Part shown: piece by piece, positions 44,087 through 57,084 of the stretch
Layout: the number at the start of each line of letters is the position of its first letter
Position numbering within the stretch: the first letter of the stretch is position 1
NCBI RefSeq assembly: GCF_030272615.1
Contig: NC_081413.1
Coordinates: forward strand, 716,679,867-716,743,866
Direction: 5' to 3'
Origin: Cryptomeria japonica
Taxonomy: Eukaryota; Streptophyta; Pinopsida; Cupressales; Cupressaceae
DNA: 64,000 nt
Made by a program: the position numbers and the translations under genes
Notes under the pieces: model-generated
Told to the model about the DNA's origin: nothing
The model's input: only the letters and a program-made list of their open reading frames with translations
The model's database searches: none

Positions 44087-47000
44087 TTAGTTATCTATCG
44101 AAGGGGCAAAAACCCCTAATCTTTCTTTGAGGTACTCAAATGATTCTTTAAGCAAAGGTTTAGTGAAGATATTTGCAATTTGCTCTTTAGTGTTCACATA
44201 AACCAATCTAACTTCATTTTCTTCCACCTTCTCCTTCAAAAAGTTATACTTGATAGATATGTGCTTTGCCTTAGAGTGAAATACCGGATTCTTTGATATG
44301 TCTATAGTAGCAGAGTTATTACAGTGAATAACTGCTGGTTCATTACAATGCACTTTTATGTCCTTCAACATTTGCTTCATCCATAGAAATTGTGTACAAT
44401 TAGTAGAAGCAACAACATACTCAACTTCAACAGTAGATAAAGAAGTACATGATTGTTTCTTGTTGATCCATGAAATAAGTTTCTTTCCAAGAAAGAAAGC
44501 TCCACCGGAAGTAATTTTTCGGTCATCAATATCACATGCCCAATCTGCATCTGTATATGCACATAAAGTAAATTCATCATCTTTAGGGTACCACAAATTA
44601 TATTCAAATGTTCCTTGAAGTGTCTAAAAATCCCTTTCATCGCACTCGCATGATTTTCTCTAAGATCACTTTGATATCTTGATGCAATGCAAACAACATT
44701 CATTATATCTGGTCTAGTCTGAGTCAAATATAGCAGACCTCCAATCATAGACTTGTATCTTGTAGGATTTACCAATGCAAATTCATCTTTCCTTGTCAGT
44801 TTCTCACTTGTAACCATAGGAGTACTAACCGGTCTAGAATTTTCCTTACCAAATTTCTGCAACATCTCCCTAGCATACTTAGTTTGACAGATGAAAATAC
44901 CTTTATTAGTCTGAGTAATCTGCAAACCTAAGAAAAAATTGATTTTCCCAATCATAGACATCTCAAATTATTTCTCCATATTGCTAGAAAATTCCATACA
45001 CAACTTATCTTCACCTCCAAAAATGATGTCATCAACAAAGACCTCAATAATCAGTATATCATCAACAGTGACTTTATAATATAAATTATTGTCAGCATTA
45101 CCTTTAGTGAAACCAAGTTTTAAAAGATATTTGTCCAACCTTGCATACCAAGCTCTAGGTGCTTATTTCAATCGATATAAGGCTTTCTTTAACCTGCAAA
45201 CCATGTTTTTATCATCTAAAAGTCAAAAACCATCAGGTTGCTCAATATAAATTTTCTCATCAAGATCCCCATTCAGAAAAGCACACGTAAAATCCATTTG
45301 ATAAACCTTGTAGTTTTTTATGTACAACATAGGCAAGAAATAATCTTACAGCTTCAATCCTAGTACAGGTGCAAAAGTTTCACCATAATCAATTTCCTAC
45401 TTCTAAGAATATCCTTTACAAACCAATCTAGCTTTATTCCTTACAACTTTTCCATCTTCATTTAATTTATTCCTAAATACCCATTTAGTTCCAATAACAT
45501 TCTTATTTTTAGGCCGGGGAACTAAAATCCATGTGTTATTCTTTTCTATCTGATCTAATTCTTCTTCCATAGCTTTCATCCAACATTCATCTTTACATGC
45601 TTCAATTACTGATACTAGTTCAACTTGAGAGATTAAACATACCTCATTAGCTGCCAATCTTCTTCTTGTCATCACTCCATTGTTCTTATCCCCAATGATC
45701 TAATCTTTTGAATTATTCAACCTTACATACCTAGGAGTCTTTTGACTCTCTGTTCCTCTTTCCTATTCTTCAGTTACTAATGATTTTCCTGATATTGTTG
45801 GAGTAGTTGGTTCAACATTTTGTTTCGGTAAAGGTGTTACCGATTCAGTTATGATCATTTCCACTATCGGTTCTTGCTCATAAATTTTGATTTGACTTCT
45901 ATTTTTCTCATCGACCTTGACATTAGCATTCTCCACAATTCTCTGCAATCTCTTGTTATAACATCTATATGCTTTGATTTCATTAGAATAACCAAAAAAT
46001 ATTCCTTCATCACATCTAGGATCAAATTTGCCAATAAAATCATCTCTCTTGATATAACATTTACTACTAAAGATTCTAAAGTACTTAATTGTAGATGTAT
46101 TGCCAAACCATAATTCATAAGGTGTCTTACTGATTTCTCCTTGATATGAACTTTGTTGAATGTTACTGGTTTCTCCTTGATATGAACTTTGTTGAATGTT
46201 ACTGGTTTCTCCTTGATATGAACTTTGTTGAATGTATAAATTGTTGTGCTCACTTCTTCTGTCCAGTAGATATGAGATAGATTAGCTTCCATCATCATGG
46301 TTCTAGCAGCGTCCAAGATAGTTTTGTTCTTTCTTTCCACAACTCCATTCTGCTGAGGTATCCGGGGAGCAAAAAATTGTCTCCTTATGCCATGCTTCTC
46401 ACAAAAGTTATTAAACTCACTGGATGTGAATTCTCCACCATGATCTAACCTTAAGCACTTAATCTTCAATGCCGTCTCAGTTCCAACTTTAGCTTTAAAT
46501 ATTTTAAACTTTTCAAAAGCCTCAGATTTCTCCTTTAGAAAAGTAACCCACATCATTCTAGAATAATCATCAATGATTAGCATAAAATATCTATCGCCTT
46601 GAAAGCTTTTGATTCTAGCAGGGCCACACAAATTAGTATGAATAAGATCAAGAACATCATTAGATTCGTCTTGTATACTCTTAAAAGAGGTTTTGACCTA
46701 TTTTCCCATTTGACATTCTTTACATACCAGATTATAGGGCTTCACAATCTTGGGTATATCTCTAACTGCCTTAGTTGAACTGATCTTTACCATGCAATCA
46801 AAATTCACATGACATAACCTTTTATGCCAAAGCCAACTCTCATCAATTTGTGCAATCAAACATTTTTTCTCACCAGAATTCAAATGAAATATTACCTTTT
46901 GTCTGAGTATCGGTTGCAATCTCCAATCCAGACCTATTAATGATTTTGCATTTTCCATCCTTGAATTGTAATTGAAATCCCTTATCCACCAATTGTCCTA

Positions 47001-48290
47001 CACTCAAAAGATTATGACTTAAACCTTCAACATAATAAACATTATCAGTATTGTGCTTACCATCTAATGATATGGTTCCTCTTCCTTTGATCATGCATGC
47101 TTTGTCATCTCCAAATCTAACCAGACCACCATCAAATTCTTGCAAAGATAGAAACTTCATTTTATCTCCAATCATATGATGTGAACATCCACTGTCAATT
47201 ACCCATTCATCCTTATCTTCAATTTTAGTAGCTAGGGCCTTTTCTTCAAGTACATTCTCTTCTAGTGTTGGATCATCTTCCTTGATAGCTAAGAACACCC
47301 ATTCCTTTTCATTGTCGTAACCACTAGCAGAGTCTTGTGCCGGTTCATCATCAGAATCAATCACACCTTCCTCATCCTGAAAGTAACATGATTTATCTCT
47401 ATTTTTCCTGTACTTATGCTTGTTCTGATAACTAGGGTTAGTCTTAAAAGATCTTCTAGCTCTTTCTTCAAATCTTGAATTCCTTTTAGGACATCTAGAT
47501 GCAAAATGACCTATCTTATTACATGCAAAACATGTAAAAGGTAATTTTCCTTCATACTTACTTCCTACTGGTCCTTTAGGTACTCTTTTAGAAAATAGGG
47601 CTTCAAGATGCTCAAATTTTGTATCTTCCCTTTTCATATCATCCAATTCCTTCGCATACAAAGCTTTCCAATTTTGCTTCTCGGTTGATGATGTAAATGC
47701 ATGAAAAGCAGGTTCAAACTTCACAGCTCCAGAACATCCAAATTCTTCAAGCTCAAAAGCAGATAATTTCCCAGCCAAGGTATCCCTATTGATAGAAGTA
47801 TTAGCCATTGTTCTCAATTCATTAATTGCAGTAGCCTTCATCTTGTAAGCGGGTGGTAAAGCTCTCAGAACTTTAGAAACTATTTCATCTTCACTCAGAG
47901 ATCCACAACACCACTGAATTCCCATGACAATTTCATTTACCCTTTCCATGAATGCAGTAATCCTATCATCTTCTTCCATATAGTTTTTGTTGATGATTTG
48001 TTAGTCAATCCCATTATTTGTTGATCAGAAAGTGCACACAAGAGGGATTCTCTATATCTACAATCATTCTCAAGCTCCTTATCCAAGTTTGTCAGAGGGG
48101 GATTTCCAGATGTCGGATTAAAAGGAGTTACACCATTCTCAGTGATTTCCCAAATTTCCTTACGAGGACATCTCAGATGAGTCTCCATTTAAATCTTCCA
48201 GACTCTGTAATTTGTTCCATCAAGCCTAGGAATTTCTCTCCGAAAGACAACAACAGATGAACTAGATGAGCTTGAACTTTTAGTCACCAT
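44087..48290 (-). pseudogene. Copia gag-pol polyprotein (second element), decayed
   Basis: Starts at an ATG at 48290 (a Ser-rich start, then FRREIPRLDGTNYRVWK), with an in-frame TAA at 48191-48189. Gag carries the zinc knuckle CFACNKIGHFASRC (about 47490-47535). The protease DSG is intact (WVIDSGCSHHMIGD, about 47175-47215). Integrase has an HHCC-type start (HKRLCHVNF...CKECQMGK), then IHTNLCGP where the first catalytic Asp has become Asn, LRLDHGGEF (second Asp kept) and VVERKNKT (Glu kept). RT is broken into pieces with KWVFRNKLNEDG and FVDDIIFG (about 45015-45040). RNase H (44596-44087) has TDADWACDIDDRK and VEVEYVVAS. FVDDIIFG and this RNase H style suggest the Tork/SIRE side of Copia; the assignment is tentative. 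Confidence 0.9.
46134..46236 (-). repeat. 36-bp in-frame tandem triplication in integrase
   Basis: Copies at 46134-46169, 46170-46205 and 46206-46236 (last partial) encode the 12-residue block TFNKVHIKEKPV. The block lies after the catalytic Glu in the integrase C-terminal part and is single-copy in related elements as far as known. The copies are virtually identical, so the expansion is young. Confidence 0.9.
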
Positions 48291-48333
48291 AGGATCTTCC
48301 TCAAGCGGTTAAGCTTCTGCAGAGAGGACCAGA

Positions 48334-48345
48334 GCTTTGATACCA
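48334..48345 (-). other. Primer-binding site of second Copia
   Basis: TGGTATCAAAGC on the minus strand, one change from the usual TGGTATCAGAGC, two bases inside the LTR edge at 48348. Confidence 0.75.
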
Positions 48346-48353
48346 ATTGTTAG

Positions 48354-49127
48354 TGTATACGGTGAAAATGGATAACAACAATATTGAAAGACTAAATGAA
48401 TTCAACCACAAAACCCTAGCCTAACAACAACAAAGGTCCACCATAACATATGAAGATTACCTAAGACAATGCAAATCAAATGAAATCACAAAGATTATAC
48501 CATCACATGTCCAATAGGGTTTGGATCTCCATTCTTCCTATCTCCATTGATCTTGCTTGATATATTTGCTCTCAGATTTTATGTGTGCACAAGAGCTCAA
48601 TAAAGACGAAAAATGTGGTTGCAAGTAGGCTTGATCGCATATGAAAGTTCGAATGCTAGGATGCTTGATTAGGGTTGATAATGAAGGAAGCATCTCCTTA
48701 TATAGAAGACACTATAAGAAATGGAGGGATAAGATTGAGAGGTGTAAAAGATAAATGGTCGGCTATGATTAGAGGGTAGGTAAAAGAAATAATAAAATAA
48801 TGAAAGGGTAGGTAGTGTATGAATTAAGAGATGAATGACATGTGTCATGGGTAGAAAAGGTTGATGAATTAATTAAATAAATAAAGATTCATTTAATTAA
48901 TAGAGGAAGTGGGATCAATTAAATAAATAAGATATTTATTTAATTTAGGAAAAAGATAATTTAAATAAATAAATGTATTTATTTAAATGAGAAATAAGGC
49001 TAGAAGAGGATAAATGAATTAATTAAATAAATAAAGATTTATTTAATTAATAGAAGAATTAGGCTAAAGATAATTAAATAAATAAAGATATTTATTTAAT
49101 TAGACATGACAATTTTAGGTGTCTACA
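48354..49127 (-). repeat. 3' LTR of the Tat Gypsy element
   Basis: Partner of 61550-62316. The outer part is AT-rich with repeated 'ttaattaaataaataaag' blocks (48860-49110). Ends TG...CA. Confidence 0.9.
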
Positions 49128-49295
49128 TTTTGCCCCCCTTTGAGACAATGCAACTTGTTGCGTTGTTTCAAAGAAGATAATATGAACTGATACAAAGTTT
49201 CCCCAAGATGGGAATGATTACCCCCCTCGAGAGATTGCATGAAAATATCTGAAAAGATCGCAGACAATCTCTCGATAAGAAAGAAATGCTAGAAA

Positions 49296-50050
49296 ATGTA
49301 TGACAATGGAGATGGTGGGGGTGATGAGGATGATGATGGAGATAGCGGAGGTAGAGGCCGATGGAGGAGGCGGGGTGTGATAGGAGAGAGGAGAGTGGCT
49401 CCGCAGAGAGAGGGTGGGGAGGAGAGACAGGCTCACATGGTGAGAGGCAGGGGTGGATTGCCTTTACAGGTGCCAACAACACAGGGTCCCAGACAGGTAC
49501 AGGGACAAGGACAAGGATGAGTACAGGGGTAGGGGCAGCCACAGGTACAGGGGGAGGAGGAGGATGAGCTATTGGAGTTGAGGGAGATCTGCTAGGGATA
49601 GATAGATGAGATCCAGGATCTTGAGCGGGAGAGGGATAGGCTCAGGAGACAGCTGATGGACACTAAACGGGAGTGAGATTAGGCTATCCAGCGTTATACA
49701 GAGGCTGAGACAACACTGAGGGCAAGGAGGCAGGCAGCAGAGGACATAGGAGTTGGTTATGCTTATGTTTTGCAAGCCAGGGAGGAGATAGGCTATTGGA
49801 GAGACCTATACTATGGGGCTGTGGCACCAGAGCAGTGGGCTAGGACCTTCCGTAGACCATCGCAGACAACGATGACCACTGGAGGGAGGGACAGGAGACA
49901 AGCATCGAGCGGTGGGGTCATGGGTCCTCCACCACCACCAGAAAAAGGGGACATGAGAGATGATCCTGGGGCAGGTCCTTCTAGGGCTTAGACTCCGTCG
50001 AGGCCAAGCAGCTCCGAGGGAGGGAGTTCATCATAGCCTTAGAGGGCTCC
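49296..50050 (+). pseudogene. Antisense ORF of the Tat element (decayed coiled-coil protein)
   Basis: Runs opposite to gag-pol between integrase and the 3' LTR. One frame can be followed from 49296 to 49991: an Asp/Gly-rich start, an Arg/Gly-rich stretch, a Gln/Gly stretch (VQGQGQG), a heptad-like segment (DLERERDRLRRQL), then YWRDLYYGAVAPEQW and a Pro-rich tail (GPPPPPEKG). Six in-frame stops (three or more TAG, two TGA) interrupt it between 49518 and 49685; each could come from a C-to-T change in CAG or CGA. Antisense ORFs at this place are known in some Tat elements such as Grande. Its protein family was not recognised. Confidence 0.6.
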
Positions 50051-50136
50051 CTATGTATTAGTTTTTGTACCATTTTGTATGATGACACCTTCAGGTGATT
50101 GTAGCCATATGATTTTGACATCATTGTACCATGACA

Positions 50137-51747
<1,611 letters not shown>

Positions 51748-51808
51748 TTAATTTTTTTTGAATTTTTTTTGTATTTTTGTATTTTTATGATTTTTTTGTA
51801 TTTTTGAA

Positions 51809-54800
51809 TTAGGATACTTTGAAGAGCTTTGTGTAAAACCTGCGAAGGTGCATGCTATTGATAGGATCATCCAAAGGTTCACCCTCTGTGGTTGAGAGCT
51901 GATATGCACCAGATCTATAGGTTGTTGTGATGATGTAAGGACTAAGCCAATTTGGTTCAAACTTGCCCTTCTTCTCTCTGTCTTGCTGATTTTTAGGATT
52001 TTCTTTGAGAACCAAGTCACCTACCTCAAATGCGCGAGGCTTGACTTTATGATTGTAGTTGTGACTCATTCATTGTTGATAAGCCTTGAGATGATTAAAA
52101 ATAGTTTGTCTTCATTCATCCAATAATTCAAGTTCTTGTAAGCGACAAACCCTGTAGTCTTCATCACTGATAATGTTTTGCAAAGAGACTCGTAAAGAGG
52201 GTAACTCAACCTCAATAGGCAAGATAGATTCAATTCCATAGACAAGTGAATAAGGGGTAGCTCCTGTAGGTGTGCGGACTTTTGTGCAGTAAGCCCAAAG
52301 TGCGAGATTAAGTTGGATATGCCAATTGCGGCCATCGTCATCGATTGTCTTTTTTAGGATTTTAAGAATGGTTTTATTAGATGCCTCAGCTTGACCATTG
52401 CCTTGGGGGTAATAAAGTGTGGAGAAATGATGGGTAATATGGAAGTGATCACAAAGTTCGCGAACATCCTGATTTAAAGGGACACCCATTATCTGTGATG
52501 ATGGAAACAGGAATACCATTTTGACAAATGATATAGTTGAGAATGAATGTAGCAATTTTTTTTCTAGGGACTTGTTTAAGAGGCACCACTTTGATCCATT
52601 TTGTGAAATACTTTGTGGTAGTGATAATGAACTTATGACCGTTGGAAGAAGGAGGGTGAATCTTGCCTATGAGATCGAGTCCCCACTAACAAAAGGGCCA
52701 AGGAGTCGCAATTGGTTGAAGTTCTTGTGTTGGCGCATGAATGAGGTCTCCATGAAATTGACACTGCTTACATTTCTTGACAAAATGATATGAGTCTTTT
52801 TCCATATTGGGCCAGTAATATCCAGTCCTAATGAGTTTCTTGGCTAAGGTAGGACCACTAGAATGTGGACCACATATCCCTTCATGAAATTCACGTAATG
52901 CAATTTGAGCTTCGTCCCTTTCTAAACATCTAAGAAGAGTGCCATCTAGACCTCGACGGTATAGGATATCGACTAAAATGATGTATCGAGAAGATTGGCG
53001 AATGAAAGTGTGACGTTGGTTATTGGATAAGTCAGGAGGGAGGGTATTGTCATGAAGGTATGTGAAAATGGAACCATATAATGGGGAATCAGGACCAACG
53101 ACACATATCATCTCAGTAGGAGTGATCTCATATGAGGGAACCAAAAGGTTATCCACCAAGAACTCATAATGGGTTTCATTCTGTGATAGATTGATTAGTG
53201 AAGCAATTTTAGCCATGGCATCCGCGGCTCGATTCTGCTCTCTTGGTATCTGCTCAAAGCCTATCTTCGTGAAATGTTGTTTCAGGTTATCCAACATTCT
53301 TTTGTAAGGCATTAATTTCTCATCCTTTGTTTGGTAGTCATCAGTTGCTTGACGAATTACAAGCTGAGAGTCCCCAAAAACATGAAGTTCCTGGATCTTC
53401 CACTGAACTGCAATCCGTAATCCAGTTGTTAATGCCTCATATTCTGCTATGTTATTAGTTCAAGGAAATGATAATCGATATGATTTTGGTATGGAATCCC
53501 CTTGAGGAGTTACGAAGAGGATGCCAGCTCCTGCACCATGCTGTGTGTATGAGCCGTCAAAGTATAGCTGCCAAGGCTTTGTGTGTGACACTGTTAAGAT
53601 GGATTCATCTGGAAATTCCAAAGTTAGAGGAACATCATCTATCATGGGAGCATCTGCGAATTGATCTGCGATAGCTTGTCCTTTTATTGCTTTTATGTCC
53701 ACATATTCAATGTCAAATTCACTCAGGAGCATCACCCATTTGGCTAGTCACCCAGTAAGCGTTGCTTTATTCAGAAGGTATTTCAATGGATCAATCCTTG
53801 CAACCAACTTAGTTTTATGAGTTAGCATGTAATGTCATAATTTCTGCGAAGCAAAGACCACAACGAGACATGCACACTCAATTGGTGTGTAGTTTAGCTC
53901 ATATCCCACCAATGTGCGACTGATGTAGTAGACTACCTTTTCTTTGCCCTCAGCAATCTGTTGTGCTAAGAGTGCCCTCAGTGTTGTTGAAGTAGCTGAT
54001 ATGTATAGTAATAGAGGTTGATCTGGAACTGGTGGCATCAATACTAGCGGATTTAGAAGATAATCTTTGAGTATCTGGAAAGCCTGTTGATAGTTATCAT
54101 CCCATTTGAATTTGATGTTTTTGGGTAGCAGGTGCTGAAAAGGATTACATTTATGGACTGGAGTCTCTCTTGCAAAGATCGAAGTTGGCTGATATTTCTT
54201 GGTGGTTGCATCTCTAGGATGGCCTTGACTTTTGCTGGATCGGATTCGATTCCTCTTTTTGAGACAATGAATCCCAGGAGTTTCCCAGAGGTTACTCCAA
54301 AGACACATTTCTTGGGGTTTAATCTTACTTTATATTTTTCCAACCAATCAAAAATGACTGAAAGTATTTCCAAATGTGTATCTCTATCTATTGATTTGCC
54401 CAAGAGGTCATCAACATAATCTTCCACAGTAACGTGCATGAGATCATGAAAGATAGTAGTCATGGCTCTTTGATATGTAGCACCTGCATTTTTTAGCCCA
54501 AAGGGCATGACATTCCTACAGAAAGTTCCCCAAGGACAAGTGAATGTTGTTTTGTGCTGATCCTCGGATGTGATTTTTATTTGATTATAACCAGAGAATC
54601 CATCCATCAAAGATAACATCACATGACCTGTTGTGAGGTCTACAATAAAGTCAATATTTGGTAATGGGAAGTCATCCTTAGGACAAACTTTGTTGATGTC
54701 TCTGAAATCTGTGCATATTATGATGCTACGATCTAGTTTACTGACATACACTAAGTTGGAAATCCATTCAGGATAATCAATTCGGCGTATGAATCTGACA

Positions 54801-54976
54801 TCCAATAATTTTTCAAGCTCTGCTTTGACTAATAATGCCACTTGTGGATGCATCTTTCTTAATTTTTGTTTCACTGGTTTTGCCCCCGGTTTAGCTATCA
54901 AATGATGCATTACCAAATCCAGATCCAATCCAGGCATATCAGCGTATGACCATGCAAAATTGATTTGTCGCTCCAT
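51809..54976 (-). pseudogene. Tat pol: RT, RNase H, second RNase H, integrase
   Basis: Reads on the minus strand. RT (54976-54200) has DFRDINKVCPKDDFPLP, MPFGLKNAGATYQRAM and the active site YVDD (VEDYVDDLLG). The RT-linked RNase H follows (to about 53835: LLLYISATSTTLRALLAQ). The second, archaeal-type RNase H has WQLYFDGSYTQHGAGAG (about 53515-53570) and EQNRAADAMAKIAS (about 53190-53240). Integrase has the HHCC zinc finger (HEGICGPHSSG, KKCKQCQFHGD), PQGNGQAEASNKT with the catalytic Glu, and a C-terminal GPY/F-like module (KFEPNWLSPYII, 51930-51965). Frames change near 54130, 53830, 53460, 52690 and 52110, so no complete product is possible. Confidence 0.9.
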
Positions 54977-55093
54977 GAAGAAACTTATGAACTTTGATCT
55001 TTCTATCTATGTCAGGGATTGAACTAGGAATATGTTATGTGGAATTTCTTCTGTATCAATGTTTGTTTTGATGGTATCCTCTACTAACATAGA

Positions 55094-55945
55094 TTATTTT
55101 TCTTCATATGATGCTAGGAGAATGTTAAGCCTTCCATCCTTGGGTGCCTCAGAGAGGTTTTCGCCCTCAAATACGTCCTTTCTTTTTAATTTTTTGGGGT
55201 CAGACAACGCCACAACGTGGTTTTCACCATAAGACCCTTGATTTGTTTTTATTTTTATGTTCTTGCGACTGAAAGGCCCAACACCCTCACCAAAATATGG
55301 CACGCTATTGAGTTCTATAGTGTATCCTGTCTTATGGTCCCCAGGGGAAAGATCATATCGTATGCTTAGATAATCAATAAAGGCTTCATCATTTTGGAAT
55401 GTGTCAAATTGTGTAGGTCCTTCATGGTCCCAGTCAATAAGTTGGCGGTGAACAAGGGGAGGGCCTTTGATGTTTTCAAAGTTAGCGGGGCTAAGGGTGA
55501 AGATGCAGTTATATTCAGGTATGTCGAGGTAGTTATCGAGGTCATCGTTGGCACTCTCCTCATATGTCTCGATCGTGAACCAATCCAAATTGTCATCACT
55601 AGTAGTGCATTTCGGGACAGGTGTTCTCATTCTTCGCGATTTTGACCTAGAACCTAGAGGCAAGGACTGTGTGGGATCCTCAGGGGTTGTTTCTTGACCA
55701 ACTTTGAATTTTCTATAAAATTCCTCTTCTTCTATGGGTTCACCTGGTTCTCTGAATGTCTCGGTGAGTTCATAGTCACTGGAGGATTTGTCTGAATCCC
55801 ATTCCCATTCATTGGAGTCTGTGGAATAGCGATTCTCTTGTTTTATTTTGGCAGCTTTGATCTGTAATGCTTCTCCCATCTTTTGAGTATTTACCTTGGA
55901 AGACATGAAACCAAGTCCTTTCGAGCATTCCTTTTTGAATGTCAA
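55094..55945 (-). pseudogene. Tat element acidic spacer ORF between protease and RT
   Basis: An open stretch of 283 residues, rich in Asp, Glu and Ser (NEWEWDSDKSSSDYELTE) with later PLVHRQLIDWDHEGP and YFGEGVGPFSRKNI. It lies between protease and RT of the same polyprotein in the same direction. No catalytic motif is seen. Probably a linker of the pol polyprotein. Confidence 0.6.
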
Positions 55946-56281
55946 TTCAAGTTGTAAAGGTTAAATGATTCCTTCCTTTCTTAAGCCAAGAGGACTTTTG
56001 CCATCATACCCAAATTTTTGTAGGATCTTGAATCCTTTGCCATATTTTTCACATGGTATGCTGATGTGATCTTGTGCATCATTTTTAGGGTCTTTGTGAA
56101 GCATTTTTTATAAGTCTTCTTCTTCCATTTCACCCCACTTTTGGAAGATTGTAGGATCCCATTTGAGTGTAATGATAGATACCTGCTTAGTAGGATGTGG
56201 TCATCCATATTCTTTCGGTGAACTCATAACTTGTTGTAAGCACATGGTTTGATTCAAAGTGTATTCACCCATGCCCTTGTC

Positions 56282-56941
56282 CTAATATTTCCCTTTAAGC
56301 TCACCTTGTTTTGATGTTGAAGGTTTTAATGATTCAGGATCAATGTATGCAGAAGAAGGGACAACTTCCCTATTACTTGGAATGATCGTCTCAATTTTTG
56401 GTCTCAAGTTATTGCAGTATATGAATGGATTAGGATCACCATTAACTGTTATTTCAACTCCATTGTGAGGAAACTTAATGCATTGGTGGTATGTAGATGG
56501 GACTGCCCTCATTTCATGAATCCAAGGACGCCCTAGTAATATATTGTATGTGAGATCCAGGTCTAAGACTTGACAAATCACATCCTTTGTAATTGGCCCA
56601 ACTCTGAGAGGCAAGGTGACTATGCCTTTGGATGAATGCTCTTCATCATCATATGCCTTGATGGTAATTTTGTTTGTAGAATTCACAGCTTTATCTGAAT
56701 ATCTCAATTGTTTAATAGTGCTCAATGCACAAATGTTTAGACCTGCTCCTCCATCTATTAGGACTCGTTTTATTCGATGTTTGTGTATGAAGGCTTCAAT
56801 GTGTAAAGGTGCATTATGTGGTTGGCTCACAGAGGTGTCATCAGCTTCTATGAATGTAAGGGAGTGTGGAACGGAAAGGTATCCCACCATGGCTTGAAAC
56901 TGGTCAATGTTCAGATCAGTAGGGACAGAAGTGTCTCTCAA
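56282..56941 (-). pseudogene. Tat element retropepsin-like protease region
   Basis: Contains RVLIDGGAGLNICALSTIK, the aspartic-protease DGG/DSG motif in the form usual for Tat elements, then the ILLGRPWIHEM motif with the typical LGRPWI. It would process the Gag-Pol polyprotein. The core is intact here; the frame is separated from gag by a shift near 57000 and from the spacer ORF by stops near 56280. Confidence 0.8.
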
Positions 56942-57084
56942 GATTTTGTCAAGAATAGCTTTATGTGCGGGGGATATGCGAAGAGCTCAAGGATTGAGAT
57001 AAGCGCAGGTATCTTCCCTAACTGTTATACAAGGTCATACTCAGGTTTGGTTGATGAGGAAGCGGCATTTTTAGCTGGAGCATC

